Shown piece after piece: positions 19,236 through 28,986 of a DNA stretch of 64,000 nt. Both the position numbers and the translations under genes were made by a program. Source of the DNA: Hyphomicrobiales bacterium (lineage in GTDB: Bacteria > Pseudomonadota > Alphaproteobacteria > Rhizobiales > Xanthobacteraceae); contig JAFKKN010000001.1 of assembly GCA_017305535.1 (NCBI GenBank), forward strand, positions 62,001 through 126,000. The letters are read 5' to 3'. Positions within the stretch are counted from its first letter, which is position 1. Each line of letters begins with the position of its first letter. Under the pieces are notes generated by a model. The model was not told the origin of the DNA. It made no database searches and worked only from the letters and a program-made list of their open reading frames with translations.

Positions 19236-19634
19236 ATGGACGTTACGACCAGCCCCGCCAACAAGCCCAAGCCGCGCCCCCGTCCGCAGGTAATGCGATT
19301 GACCGAGGCAGCGGCAACGCGGGTTCGCGAACTGACGGCCCGTACCGATTCCGAGATCGTCGGGCTTCGGGTCGGTATCAAGAACGGCGGCTGCGCCGGC
19401 CAGTCCTACACAGTAGAATACGCTCATGACATCAAGCCGACCGACGAGGTGGTAGAAGACAAGGGCGTCAAGATTTTGGTCGATCCGAAGGCTGTGTTGT
19501 TTCTGCTGGGAACCGAAATGGACTACAAGACCGATAAGATGTCGGCGCAGTTCGTTTTCAATAACCCGAACCAGACCAGCGCCTGCGGTTGCGGCGAATC
19601 GGTGCAACTGACTCCCGCTAAAATCGACGGTTGA
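19236..19634 (+). CDS. sufA: SufA/HesB-type A-type iron-sulfur carrier
   Basis: A protein of 132 residues with a Pro/Lys-rich N-terminal extension (residues 1-20) followed by the HesB/IscA domain. The three cluster-binding cysteines are present: GGCAGQSY and SACGCGES. A-type carriers pass Fe-S clusters from SufBCD or IscU to apoproteins. In related genomes this gene usually ends the suf operon, but here the rest of suf is at 54-61 kb. GAGGAG precedes the ATG. The downstream TfoX-like gene starts immediately after or slightly overlapping. Confidence 0.87.
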   Translation: MDVTTSPANKPKPRPRPQVMRLTEAAATRVRELTARTDSEIVGLRVGIKNGGCAGQSYTVEYAHDIKPTDEVVEDKGVKILVDPKAVLFLLGTEMDYKTDKMSAQFVFNNPNQTSACGCGESVQLTPAKIDG

Positions 19635-19648
19635 CGGAGCGGGTCCGC

Positions 19649-20052
19649 ATGGACCGCGATTTCCTGCTGGATTTGTTCTCGGGTTTCGGCGCGGTGACGT
19701 TGCGCCGAATGTTCAGTGGTTATGGCGTATCCCGTGACGGGACTAACTTTGCGCTGGTGCTCCGTGGCGCGGTTTATCTTCGTGCCGACGAGCGGAGCAT
19801 TCCTCAATTCGAAGCGGAAGGCGCTAAGCCGTTCCAATATACCGCGCGCGGCAAGACAGTTACGCTTGGCTCGTACTGGCAATTGCCTGAACGACTATAC
19901 GATGATCCTGACGAATTGGCGGGATGGGCAAGGAGCGCTTTCGAGGCCGCAAGGCAAGCCGCGGTACTCAAGAGTGCCAAGAAATCCCGTCAGCCCAAGG
20001 CACGCGGTAAGAAAACCGAAAAAGTCGCGACGCCCAGGAGGCGCTCGAAAGG

Positions 20053-20065
<13 letters not shown>
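19649..20065 (+). CDS. TfoX N-terminal domain protein
   Basis: A 138-residue protein with the TfoX/Sxy N-terminal domain (LFSGFGAVTLRRMFSGYGV, then YLRADE and PFQYTARGKTVTLGSYWQLPE). In gammaproteobacteria the full-length protein regulates competence; stand-alone N-terminal versions have no assigned role. The last 35 residues are a Lys/Arg-rich tail, possibly nucleic-acid binding. ATG 19649 has GGAG upstream; an alternative TTG at 19631 overlaps the sufA stop as TTGA. The 3' end overlaps the convergent diguanylate cyclase gene by 13 bp. Confidence 0.8.
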
Positions 20066-21120
<1,055 letters not shown>

Positions 21121-21237
21121 CGGAAACGCCCCTGACGGCTAAAATTGCGTTGCTTGAAGTCTTGATGAAAAGGTTCAAAACCGATGCAATTTTAAAGGGC
21201 TTCCGTGAACGACCCGTAAACACACGGATCGTAACGG

Positions 21238-22683
21238 TTACCTGCGGGCGCGAATGGGACGCAGCAGGAAGGCCGGCAGATGAGAGTGATCACCCGGTTC
21301 TGACGCCGTATCGTGCTTCGGGGGCGCGATCGGGCGGCCGATGGACGGCACCTCGGCAGCGGCCATCTGCGGCACTGGCTGGCGGGATTTGACGGGCCGG
21401 CCGTTTTCGCCATGGGCTTTGCCCGATCGCGGACGTGCTGCGCCATCTTCCGATCGGCGAGAGCCGCGTCGAGACCGACGGCTATCGCGGCCTCGCGGTT
21501 CCGCGGGCTGGAGCGGAGCGTCTCCCTCGAGTACCTGCGTCTCCGATGACGATGCAGCGCCTGGCAGTTCGACATGCGGGATGCTCTGGCCGATCAGGCG
21601 TTCGATGGCGGCGATGGACTTCTGGTCGGCTCCGTTGACGATGGAAATCGCGGTGCCGGTGCGGCCCGCGCGCCCGGTGCGGCCGATGCGGTGAACGTAA
21701 TCGTCGGGGTGGTGGGGGACATCGAAATTGAAAACATGGCTGACTTCTGGAATGTCCAGGCCGCGGGCGGCGACGTCGGAAGCCACCAGCAGCGGCAATT
21801 CACCCTTGCGGAATTGATCGAGTGCCGCCATGCGGGCGGTCTGGTCCATGTCACCATGCAGGGCGCAGACACTGAAGCCGTGCTTCTGGAGCGAGCGGTG
21901 TAACAGCGCGACCTCGCGTTTGCGATTGCAGAAGATGATCGCGTTCTTGAGATCCTTGGCGTCCCGCAGCAGCCGGCGCAAGGTTTCCCGCTTCTCGTGC
22001 GGCTCGCGGCCGGCGGTGACTTGCGATTGCGTGACGGTGACGGCCGTGGTTGCCGGCTTGGAAACCTCGACACGAACCGGGTTATGCAGGAACGTTTCGG
22101 TGACGCGCCGGATTTCGTTCGGCATTGTCGCGGTGAAGAACAGGGTCTGGCGGGTAAACGGCACCAGCTTGCAGATGCGCTCGATGTCCGGGATGAAGCC
22201 CATGTCGAGCATCCGGTCGGCCTCGTCGATCACCAGCAATTCGACACCAGTGAGAAGCAGTCCGCCGCGCTCGGTATGGTCGAGCAGGCGGCCCGGCGTG
22301 GCGATCAGCACATCGACGCCGCGCGTCAACTTGAGGTCCTGGTCACCGAATGAGACGCCGCCGATCAGCAGTGCAACGTTGAGCTTCTGGCCGACGCCAT
22401 ACTTGTCGAAATTCTCTTTGACCTGCGCCGCCAGTTCGCGGGTTGGCTCGAGAATGAGTGTGCGCGGCATCCGCGCGCGCGCCCGGCCGCGCTCCAGCAA
22501 TGTGAGCATCGGCAGCACGAAAGCGGCCGTCTTGCCGGTGCCGGTCTGCGCGATGCCGAGAACGTCGCGGCGCGCCAGAACGTGGGGAATGGATTGTTCT
22601 TGAATGGGGGTAGGGGACGTGTAGCCGGCACCCGCCACGGCGGCGAGCACCTTGTCGGACAGGCCGAGATTGGAAAAAGACAT
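21238..22683 (-). CDS. rhlE: DEAD-box RNA helicase, RhlE-like
   Basis: A 481-residue ATP-dependent RNA helicase. Motifs in order: Q motif (FSNLGL...PTPIQEQSIP), Walker A AQTGTGKTA, PTRELA, TPGRLLDH, DEAD (VIDEADRMLDMGF), TAT in place of SAT, then in the second RecA domain ATDVAARGLDIP-type ASDVAARGLD and HRIGRTGRAGRTG. The C-terminal 110 residues are basic, Arg/Ser/Pro-rich and probably RNA-binding. Roles in RNA turnover, ribosome assembly or cold adaptation are family knowledge. The upstream region is shared with the divergent caspase-like gene. Confidence 0.93.
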   Translation of the reverse strand: MSFSNLGLSDKVLAAVAGAGYTSPTPIQEQSIPHVLARRDVLGIAQTGTGKTAAFVLPMLTLLERGRARARMPRTLILEPTRELAAQVKENFDKYGVGQKLNVALLIGGVSFGDQDLKLTRGVDVLIATPGRLLDHTERGGLLLTGVELLVIDEADRMLDMGFIPDIERICKLVPFTRQTLFFTATMPNEIRRVTETFLHNPVRVEVSKPATTAVTVTQSQVTAGREPHEKRETLRRLLRDAKDLKNAIIFCNRKREVALLHRSLQKHGFSVCALHGDMDQTARMAALDQFRKGELPLLVASDVAARGLDIPEVSHVFNFDVPHHPDDYVHRIGRTGRAGRTGTAISIVNGADQKSIAAIERLIGQSIPHVELPGAASSSETQVLEGDAPLQPAEPRGRDSRRSRRGSRRSEDGAARPRSGKAHGENGRPVKSRQPVPQMAAAEVPSIGRPIAPPKHDTASEPGDHSHLPAFLLRPIRARR

Positions 22684-23059
22684 TGAGCCTCTGGTCGAAA
22701 CCGCCGCTTGGGTTCTCGGATAAGGACTATCGCGCTCAACCCCGGAGCGGCACGCAATTCTGCACGGGGATCGGAAATGACGCGATCGGGCGGCTTACCA
22801 AGATATCGCGCTTCGATACCGGGCCGCATCGGGGCGGAAGATAGGGGCGAAATGGCCAAAGTCAATGCAAATATGGGATTTTATGCCGGAATACCGTCAA
22901 TTCGAGCACCAGAAGCGGCTCCACAGGTGATTTCCGGCCACCGCCACGCGTCCTCTTTCGGTATGGTATGGACCATGAACCGTGCCGAAACACGCGGCGA
23001 CTATTGGGTGACGACAACCGAAATCGGCCGATTGCGCCGGATAGAATGGGGATTTCCCG
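22684..23059. other. Intergenic region between rhlE and the caspase-like gene
   Basis: 376 bp between two divergent genes, so it must hold both promoters. I see no convincing coding sequence, RNA gene or strong palindrome. Short open frames here lack ribosome-binding sites and family resemblance. Confidence 0.5.
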
Positions 23060-24586
23060 GTGAGACGATCGCGATTCGTTTGCACGAGCGCGCTGTTCGG
23101 CGTTGCGGTGGCATTGTTAATGGCTATGGCATCGCCCGCATTTGCTGAAAAGCGGGTCGCGCTGGTAATCGGCAATAACGACTATCGCAACGTCCCCAAG
23201 CTGCAAAAAGCCGTTAACGATGCCCGCGCCATGGGCGACACGCTGAGGAAGCTCGGCTTCGAGGTGATGGTCGCGGAGAATCAGACGCGGCAGGGGTTCG
23301 CGGAGAGCCTTTTGGCCTTCGATAATACCGTGAAGCAGGGCGACACCGCGTTCTTCTTTTTCGCCGGGCATGGCTTCGAGATCGCCGGTCAGAATTACCT
23401 GTTGCCGACCGACATTCCGGCCGCCACGGCCGGACAGGAAGAACTGGTGCGCGATTCGTCGATTCTGGCCGACCGGGTGATCGAGCGACTGCAAAATCGT
23501 GGGGCACGCACCGCAATCCTGGTGTTCGATGCCTGTCGCAACAACCCATTCGAGCGCAAGGGGACCCGCGCGCTGGCGGGGCGCGGCGGACTGGCGGCCA
23601 TGGCCTCGCTGCCCGAGGGGGCGTTCTCCATCTTCTCGGCCGGACCGCAGCAAACAGCTCTCGATCGGTTGTCCAATTCCGATACTGACCCGAACTCGGT
23701 TTTCACACGCGTCTTCATCAAGGAGTTGGCGCAGCCCGGCGCAAATCTCGTTCAGATCGCGCAGCGCACGCGACGAACCGTCAGCGAGATGGCCGAGACC
23801 GTGAAGCACAAACAGATCCCCGCCTATTTCGATCAGATGGTCGATGACGTCTTCCTCAACGGCCGCGCGTCCAACGATAAGCAAGCGAACGTGCCGCCGG
23901 CCGACGCGGCGCAAGCAAAAGCGGGGGATACCAAAGTCGCCGCGCTGCCCCCCGTGCACAAGCCGCTGCCGGACGTGGCAGAGTCGCTGAATGCGCCGAT
24001 CGCCAGTTTTTCACGCCACAATGGTGGCTGGACCGTCGTGTTCTCGATCGCCGATCCGACTTTGGGCATCTCGTGGCGCATGGGCGAGGAAGGGCCCTTC
24101 CGCGAAACCGGTTTCATGGACACGCTCGATCCGCGCACGCGCAAGCGGATGCCAAATCCTTCCGTTCAATTGCCCGCCGATGCGCCGGCTGGCACGCTGA
24201 TGGTGCGCTACGTCGATATCACCGGCGAAATGCAGGGGCCGTTTCCGATTCGCTTCGATCCAGAAGCCGCGTTGGTCAGGGATCAACGCAAGATCCTCGA
24301 CATGACGGCGACGAGTTGGCTGTCGTTTCGCGAGTTTAATGGACTGCTGGTCTACTATACGCATCTGATGTCGTATCGCTGCGCCATTCGCGAAGTGCGG
24401 ATCGGTATCGACTCGACGATGCCGGACAAGGTGCTCAAGATGCCGCCGTGTGATATGCGCGATCCTCACGCGATCCCGCATGACGCGCAGCCTTATCTGA
24501 AGTTGCCCGGCGTGACCAAATCAGTCTCAGTGGAATTGACCTATCGCGACGGCAGCGTTTCCGAGGTCAAGACGTTCCGCAAATAA
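23060..24586 (+). CDS. Secreted caspase-like (peptidase C14) protein
   Basis: A 508-residue protein with an N-terminal signal peptide (hydrophobic core about residues 10-25, cleavage after AFA) and a caspase/metacaspase p20 domain at about 31-250. The catalytic pair is His104 in FAGHG and Cys159 in FDACRNNPF. After an Ala-rich linker (about 270-300) the C-terminal 200 residues form a second domain I do not recognise (a beta-rich region around FSIADPTLGISWRMG). Bacterial caspase homologues of this type are common in Bradyrhizobium-like genomes, but their substrates are unknown. The start is GTG 23060; the signal peptide supports it. Confidence 0.85.
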   Translation: MRRSRFVCTSALFGVAVALLMAMASPAFAEKRVALVIGNNDYRNVPKLQKAVNDARAMGDTLRKLGFEVMVAENQTRQGFAESLLAFDNTVKQGDTAFFFFAGHGFEIAGQNYLLPTDIPAATAGQEELVRDSSILADRVIERLQNRGARTAILVFDACRNNPFERKGTRALAGRGGLAAMASLPEGAFSIFSAGPQQTALDRLSNSDTDPNSVFTRVFIKELAQPGANLVQIAQRTRRTVSEMAETVKHKQIPAYFDQMVDDVFLNGRASNDKQANVPPADAAQAKAGDTKVAALPPVHKPLPDVAESLNAPIASFSRHNGGWTVVFSIADPTLGISWRMGEEGPFRETGFMDTLDPRTRKRMPNPSVQLPADAPAGTLMVRYVDITGEMQGPFPIRFDPEAALVRDQRKILDMTATSWLSFREFNGLLVYYTHLMSYRCAIREVRIGIDSTMPDKVLKMPPCDMRDPHAIPHDAQPYLKLPGVTKSVSVELTYRDGSVSEVKTFRK

Positions 24587-24909
24587 TGCGTGCTGCGACA
24601 TGGTGTGGTCTCTTCGGGATAGCGTCCAGCGGTGACGTCTGCGAGAGCATGCGCTCTTGCGGATCGACGTCGTGAAGTCGAGGCAGGAGCGATACCGACA
24701 CGCATGGCCACGCCGTGTAGCCGGCCGGAATGACGATGCGTTTCTTGGTGGCGGCGCCGTCACGGGTGAGCGACTTTCCCCCTCGCGATAGTTTCAGGTA
24801 ACGTGCTGCGGAACGACTCCTGACCAACCCGCAGCGCCTCTCTCGCGTCACATTTCGTCCGCTTCGATCGGTGACGATGATTCAATGGAAGCTATAGGGG
24901 GGCAGTTCC
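24587..24909. other. Intergenic region with no recognised gene
   Basis: 323 bp between the caspase-like gene and the DUF3060 gene. Two short minus-strand open frames overlap here but resemble no family and have no clear ribosome-binding site. A purine-rich AGGGGGG just before 24910 is the likely ribosome-binding site of the next gene. Confidence 0.45.
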
Positions 24910-25425
24910 GTGCTTAAACCGATCGCTCTTGGCATATTCTTTCTCGCGAGCGTGGCCTGTGCGGCGGCTGCTGACGAAATCAATATTGAAGGTGCGGATC
25001 TCAGTCGTGATGTTCATTGCACGTCCAGCGATGTGAGCATTTCCGGCGTCGGCAACACGATCACCCTTACCGGTCAGTGCAAAAACGTTCAGGTCTATGG
25101 TGCCAGACATAAGGTGACATTCGAAGCTGCCGAAAAGGTCTTCGTGTCAGGGGCAGCTAACAAGGTAAGTGGAGGAACGTCCCTGCATCTTGAGGTCGAT
25201 CTCGTCGATAATGAGGTGCAGTCCGCGCTAAAGCCTGATGACAACAACCCTGCGAGGTTGGAGGTGACAGGCAACAAAAACACCGTTGCGATTTCGCTTG
25301 AAGGTCCGGCCGCGATCGATGTCGCCGGTTCGGACCAAAACGTGACGTGGACGAGCGGCGAAGGTGTTGTACCGCCCAAAGTGCAAATATCCGGGATCAA
25401 GAATTCGGTGAAGCGCGGCAAATAG
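24910..25425 (+). CDS. DUF3060 exported beta-helix-like protein
   Basis: A 171-residue protein with a signal peptide (residues 1-22, ending AAAADE) and repeated beta-strand turns such as VSISGVGNTITLTG, VQVYGARHKVTFE and VFVSGAANKV, the short repeats of DUF3060 proteins. The repeats suggest a small right-handed beta-helix exported to the periplasm or surface. The function is unknown. The start is GTG 24910 with a strong AGGGGGG upstream. It is the last gene before the accessory region. Confidence 0.75.
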   Translation: MLKPIALGIFFLASVACAAAADEINIEGADLSRDVHCTSSDVSISGVGNTITLTGQCKNVQVYGARHKVTFEAAEKVFVSGAANKVSGGTSLHLEVDLVDNEVQSALKPDDNNPARLEVTGNKNTVAISLEGPAAIDVAGSDQNVTWTSGEGVVPPKVQISGIKNSVKRGK

Positions 25426-25838
25426 GGCGGCTTTTCGCGAACTCTGCTGCAAGGATTCTCGGTATAGGAATTGGTGCTTGGGTCCGGAAGTGGTTATCAT
25501 GACTGGATCACTGGCAGACGAATCCCGTCGGAAAACGCCGACGAAATCGGGACGGCACCCAACAATTGCGCTTACCTTTGGTCGCGTCTGTTGTGGGTTA
25601 TTTCGTAGATGCAGATGCGATCGAGCAATAATTAATAATATCAATTGTTTATATGAATTTTGGCGGACCGCGAACGATGAAAGCGGGCAATATTCCTACT
25701 CCATAGCTCTCCGCTGATCCCCATGATTGGGTGGACGATTGGTCCTACCTGCTCTGACGGAGCATGATCGCCCACCCACTTGCCGCTACGTTGTTTGCCT
25801 GCCGCCTCTCTGATCGGCTTTTACATTAGCGTCTCTCA
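25426..25838. other. AT-richer intergenic region, left edge of the accessory region
   Basis: 413 bp without a supported gene. Around 25620-25660 the composition drops to AT-rich runs (AATAATTAATAATATC), unlike the flanking core genes. This is consistent with imported DNA beginning near here. No attachment-site repeat or insertion-sequence end was found by eye. Confidence 0.45.
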
Positions 25839-26549
25839 TTACTGAAACCTGCGCTTTTTGAAGGCCGCTACGTCCTGAGACGTTAACTTGAACCATTCGC
25901 CGTTTGCCCGGCGATCAGCGAACCGGCGATGCCAATATGCTTCGATACCGGGGGGATCATCGGTTCGGATTGTATGGAACAGTTCAGCCTTGTCAGGAAG
26001 GGCGATAGTGATTTGCTTGAAACGTCGTTCGGCGTCATCGTTGCGACCGATCTTGTAGGAATCGCCTGACTTAATCAGATATACGAAGCCTTCGACTTGC
26101 TTTGCTGAAGGTTGTGGCTGCAATGCGTCGTTATGCTGTTTCGGTAACATCGCAGCAACGTCAGACAGAGCCATATCGGTCTCTATATGTTTGGCCAATG
26201 CCGAAATCATTTCAGATCGTCGCCCGAAATTGTTTTGGATGACTTTTGGATGCGGGACCGAAGGATCGGTTCGTCGCAGCATCTCAAGTTCGGAGTTTGT
26301 TGGCACCCGCCCATAGTGGCGGCAAGCGGCAATCATGCCCGAAAGGATTACATTTGCGTCCGACCTGCCAGTCCAATCGTTCGGCTGGAAGCCCGCTTCG
26401 GTTAGCGCATCACCCCATCGTGCCAGAAAACGGCCGCGCCATTGATGTTCGGCAATACCCGTCTCCTTGGCAAACAGCTTCTGCCCCGGAGCCTGCCCGC
26501 CATTCAACAAAGCTAACCGTCGAATCTCTTGAAGAATGAAATCTCGCAT
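25839..26549 (-). CDS. GIY-YIG/T5orf172-type nuclease-domain protein with helical DNA-binding repeats
   Basis: A 236-residue protein. The C-terminal part (about 150-236) matches the T5orf172/MUG113 branch of GIY-YIG domains, with GFVYLIKSGDSYKIGR, an Arg-Phe helix (DAERRFKQI), an invariant-type Glu in GIEAYWHRRFADRR and GEWFKL. The N-terminal 110 residues contain two similar helical units (RWGDALTEAGFQPNDW and a degenerate second one) like the repeats associated with homing endonucleases. No mobile-intron partner is visible. The target and role are unknown. The gene lies in the AT-richer accessory segment and is divergent from the TetR gene. Confidence 0.7.
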   Translation of the reverse strand: MRDFILQEIRRLALLNGGQAPGQKLFAKETGIAEHQWRGRFLARWGDALTEAGFQPNDWTGRSDANVILSGMIAACRHYGRVPTNSELEMLRRTDPSVPHPKVIQNNFGRRSEMISALAKHIETDMALSDVAAMLPKQHNDALQPQPSAKQVEGFVYLIKSGDSYKIGRNDDAERRFKQITIALPDKAELFHTIRTDDPPGIEAYWHRRFADRRANGEWFKLTSQDVAAFKKRRFQ

Positions 26550-26729
26550 TTCGTTAGATTAGATGCGCTTCCTATCGGACGAAATACATTTCGAGGCCGT
26601 GTTTGCGCCGCTGGTCGATATGGTGCAGCGCAACTGCCAGTGCGCCCGAGCGCGGTGCAAGCAAACATCTGGCGAGTCGAATAATGATCGATTCCACGCC
26701 AATGGGGCAGCGTCTATCCTTTAGACCGA

Positions 26730-26746
26730 CTATACGGTATACATTT
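26730..26746 (+). promoter_or_regulatory. Probable TetR operator, tetR side
   Basis: CTATACGGTATACATTT, centred on the near-palindrome TATAC-G-GTATA, ends 3 bp before the ATG of the TetR-family gene. The same 17 bases occur in reverse complement at 27446-27462 upstream of the enoyl-CoA hydratase. This arrangement fits autorepression plus control of the target operon. Confidence 0.7.
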
Positions 26747-26749
26747 GGG

Positions 26750-27310
26750 ATGGCGCGCATCTCAGATACCCGTGAGCGAATTGTTGCGGCGGCGGCGAAG
26801 CTTTTCTACGCTGAAGGAATCGGCCGCGTTAGCGTTGACGCGGTCGCTGAAAAGGCCGGGGTCACGAAGCGCACCTTGTACTACCATTTTCGCAGTAAGG
26901 ATGATCTCGTGGCGGCTTATCTCGACGGACGAGATCAGCCCAATCTGAAGCAGATGGCAACTTGGTTCGCTGCAACTGACGGCGTGCTGGCCGACAAGGT
27001 TTCCGCGATTTTCTCTGAACTCGCCCGAGTAGCGAGCCATCCGAAGTGGAAAGGATGTGGCTTCCTGCGCACCGCCGCTGAGCTTGCCGCTACGCCGGGA
27101 CACCCGGCGGTCCGCATCGGCGCACGCCACAAGAGAAATTTCGCCGAATGGCTGGCGGCCGAGATCAGGGCGGCAGGTCGCGACAACGCCGAAGAACTCG
27201 CCCGCGAAATTCTCATCCTTCTCGACGGGGCATTTTCCGCCTCATTTCTGCACCGGGATTCCGGTTGGTTCGACGCGGCTGGGCGCGCAGCGGCGAAGCT
27301 GCTGCGGTAG
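26750..27310 (+). CDS. TetR-family transcriptional regulator
   Basis: A 186-residue repressor-like protein. The N-terminal helix-turn-helix is typical (RERIVAAAAKLFYAEG, VSVDAVAEKAGVTKRTLYYHF, then KDDLVAAYL). The C-terminal ligand domain contains GCGFLRTAAELA, seen in a TetR subgroup often found near oxidoreductase and acyl-CoA genes. ATG 26750 gives the standard N-terminus, but the operator-like site abuts it and there is no good ribosome-binding site, so the mRNA may be leaderless or the real start slightly different. It probably controls the downstream enoyl-CoA hydratase/DUF1330 pair through the second operator. Confidence 0.85.
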   Translation: MARISDTRERIVAAAAKLFYAEGIGRVSVDAVAEKAGVTKRTLYYHFRSKDDLVAAYLDGRDQPNLKQMATWFAATDGVLADKVSAIFSELARVASHPKWKGCGFLRTAAELAATPGHPAVRIGARHKRNFAEWLAAEIRAAGRDNAEELAREILILLDGAFSASFLHRDSGWFDAAGRAAAKLLR

Positions 27311-27445
27311 GTCCCTCGACTGGCGTCGTCTCCGTCATGCGGTAGCTCGCAGCGACCTCGCGCACGCGCCCTAAATCGAGGACCAATTCACCAAAGTCAG
27401 ACAACGACGCGCCGATCGGCAGCGGCCGAGAATTCAATCTGACCG

Positions 27446-27462
27446 AAATGTATACCGTATAG
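27446..27462 (-). promoter_or_regulatory. Probable TetR operator, enoyl-CoA hydratase side
   Basis: AAATGTATACCGTATAG on the plus strand is the exact reverse complement of the site before the TetR gene. It lies 63 bp upstream of the enoyl-CoA hydratase ATG, in the expected promoter zone. Confidence 0.7.
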
Positions 27463-27524
27463 TGAGTATATCTCCACGCGGAAGGGGGCCAACAATGTGC
27501 GATTGATAACTGAGGAGGTTGCAG

Positions 27525-28346
27525 ATGACAGACGTGATCTTGATGAGTATCGACGGCGAAGTCGCTACGCTCACACTCAATCGCCCGGAGAAACTCAACG
27601 CGCTGAGCTACGAGTTGATCGATACGCTTCTCGCCCAACTCGACTCTATTGAGGTCAACGCTCGCATTCGCGGCGTCATTCTGACGGGCGCTGGCGACAA
27701 GGCATTCTCCGCCGGCGCGGACATCGCCCAATTTTCGCGTTCTGTCGCCGAAGGCCCTGATGCCGCACTTCGTGATTTCGTTGCTCGTGGACAGAGGCTT
27801 ACGGCTCGGATCGAATCTTTCAAGAAGCCGATCGTCGTCGCAGTCAATGGGCTGGCGTTCGGTGGCGGTTGCGAGGTGACCGAAGCTGCACCTTTGGCGA
27901 TAGCCAGCGAACGAGCGGTATTCGCGAAGCCGGAAATCAAGCTCGGGATGCCGCCAACTTTCGGCGGCACGCAACGCCTACCTCGCCTAGCTGGTCGTAA
28001 GCGGGCGATGGAGTACCTGCTCACCGGAGAGACATTCTCAGCGGCACGGGCGCTCGAACTCGGGCTCGTCAACAAGGTGGTCGCGCACGAACGGCTGCTG
28101 GCGGAAGCGCGGGACTTGTTGGCTCGAATCTCGACCTATTCCCCTCTGGCAGTCGCGAGCGTCATGACCGCCGTGACGCGAGGGATCAATCTTCCGATAG
28201 CGGAAGGCCTGCTGGTCGAGGCTGAACAGTTTGCCCGCGTAGCACCGACAGCCGACCTACGCGAAGGGCTCGACGCCTGGATCAAGAAGCAGTCGGCTCA
28301 TTATTCCGGCTCGTGGTTTTCGTCCGGAAAGGGAGTGCGGACATGA
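27525..28346 (+). CDS. Enoyl-CoA hydratase/isomerase family protein
   Basis: A 273-residue crotonase with both canonical acidic positions: GGGCEVTEA and PEIKLGMPPTFGGTQRLPRLAG. The first oxyanion-hole segment AFSAGADIAQF is also standard. It is expected to hydrate 2-enoyl-CoA in beta-oxidation or an aromatic/short-chain acid pathway. ATG 27525 follows a strong GAGGAGG. The stop overlaps the next ATG (ATGA), so it forms an operon with the DUF1330 gene. A TetR-type operator copy precedes it. Confidence 0.88.
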   Translation: MTDVILMSIDGEVATLTLNRPEKLNALSYELIDTLLAQLDSIEVNARIRGVILTGAGDKAFSAGADIAQFSRSVAEGPDAALRDFVARGQRLTARIESFKKPIVVAVNGLAFGGGCEVTEAAPLAIASERAVFAKPEIKLGMPPTFGGTQRLPRLAGRKRAMEYLLTGETFSAARALELGLVNKVVAHERLLAEARDLLARISTYSPLAVASVMTAVTRGINLPIAEGLLVEAEQFARVAPTADLREGLDAWIKKQSAHYSGSWFSSGKGVRT

Positions 28347-28786
28347 CCGCTCCCGAACCGGTCAGCAAGACCTTCACTTCTTTTTCGAAGGAGATCTACG
28401 AAGCCTTCAAGGCGAACGATCGAGAGGGACCAGTTCTCATGATGAACCTTATTCGCCTGCGTCCGAACGCCGACTATGTTGACGGCCGCGACGCGACGGG
28501 AAGAGAGGCGTATGGCCGCTACAGCGAACTGAGTGCGTCAGTTTTCGCCCGCCTTGGGGGGCGGATCGTCTGGCGCGGAGACTTGGAGTTGACGGTTGTT
28601 GGTCCGAGCGACGAGCGCTGGGACATCGCGTTCATCGCCGAATATCCCTCGCCAAACACGTTCGTTCAGATGATGCGTGACCCGCAGTATCGAGAGGCGA
28701 TGAAGCACCGTCAAGCGGGCGTCGCCGACAGTAGGCTTCTGCGATTTGCGGCACTCCCTGCGGGCACAACATTCTCGGGTCAATAA
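28343..28786 (+). CDS. DUF1330-like small protein
   Basis: A 147-residue protein with the ferredoxin-like (dimeric alpha/beta barrel) pattern of DUF1330: GPVLMMNLIRLRPNADY, an ABC-type GREAYGRYSEL helix, FARLGGRIVWRGDLE, and AEYPSPNTFVQMMRDPQYREAMKHR. The function is unknown. Its start overlaps the enoyl-CoA hydratase stop by 4 bp, so the two are probably translated together and may act on the same metabolite, which the TetR protein may sense. Confidence 0.8.
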   Translation: MTAPEPVSKTFTSFSKEIYEAFKANDREGPVLMMNLIRLRPNADYVDGRDATGREAYGRYSELSASVFARLGGRIVWRGDLELTVVGPSDERWDIAFIAEYPSPNTFVQMMRDPQYREAMKHRQAGVADSRLLRFAALPAGTTFSGQ

Positions 28787-28986
28787 GCGCTTCCCGGAGA
28801 TTAAAATTGCCTCACGTCGCGCGGAGAGGATCAGACCATCTTGTACTGGATTCAGAATATTGCACCGTCTCACGCAGAGACGGTGCAGCGTGAGAAACGG
28901 CAATTCGTGCTCCCGCAGGAGCCGCATAGCGCGAGCGCCCTTGAAGATGGGACGACAAACATATTTCCGATATTCGGCATGGCGAC

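Noticed and set aside
27474-27486. GCGGAAGGGG match to the tRNA-Ser 3' end, considered as an attachment site
   Set aside because: Only about 10 bases match, inside the promoter region of the enoyl-CoA hydratase; too short to support.
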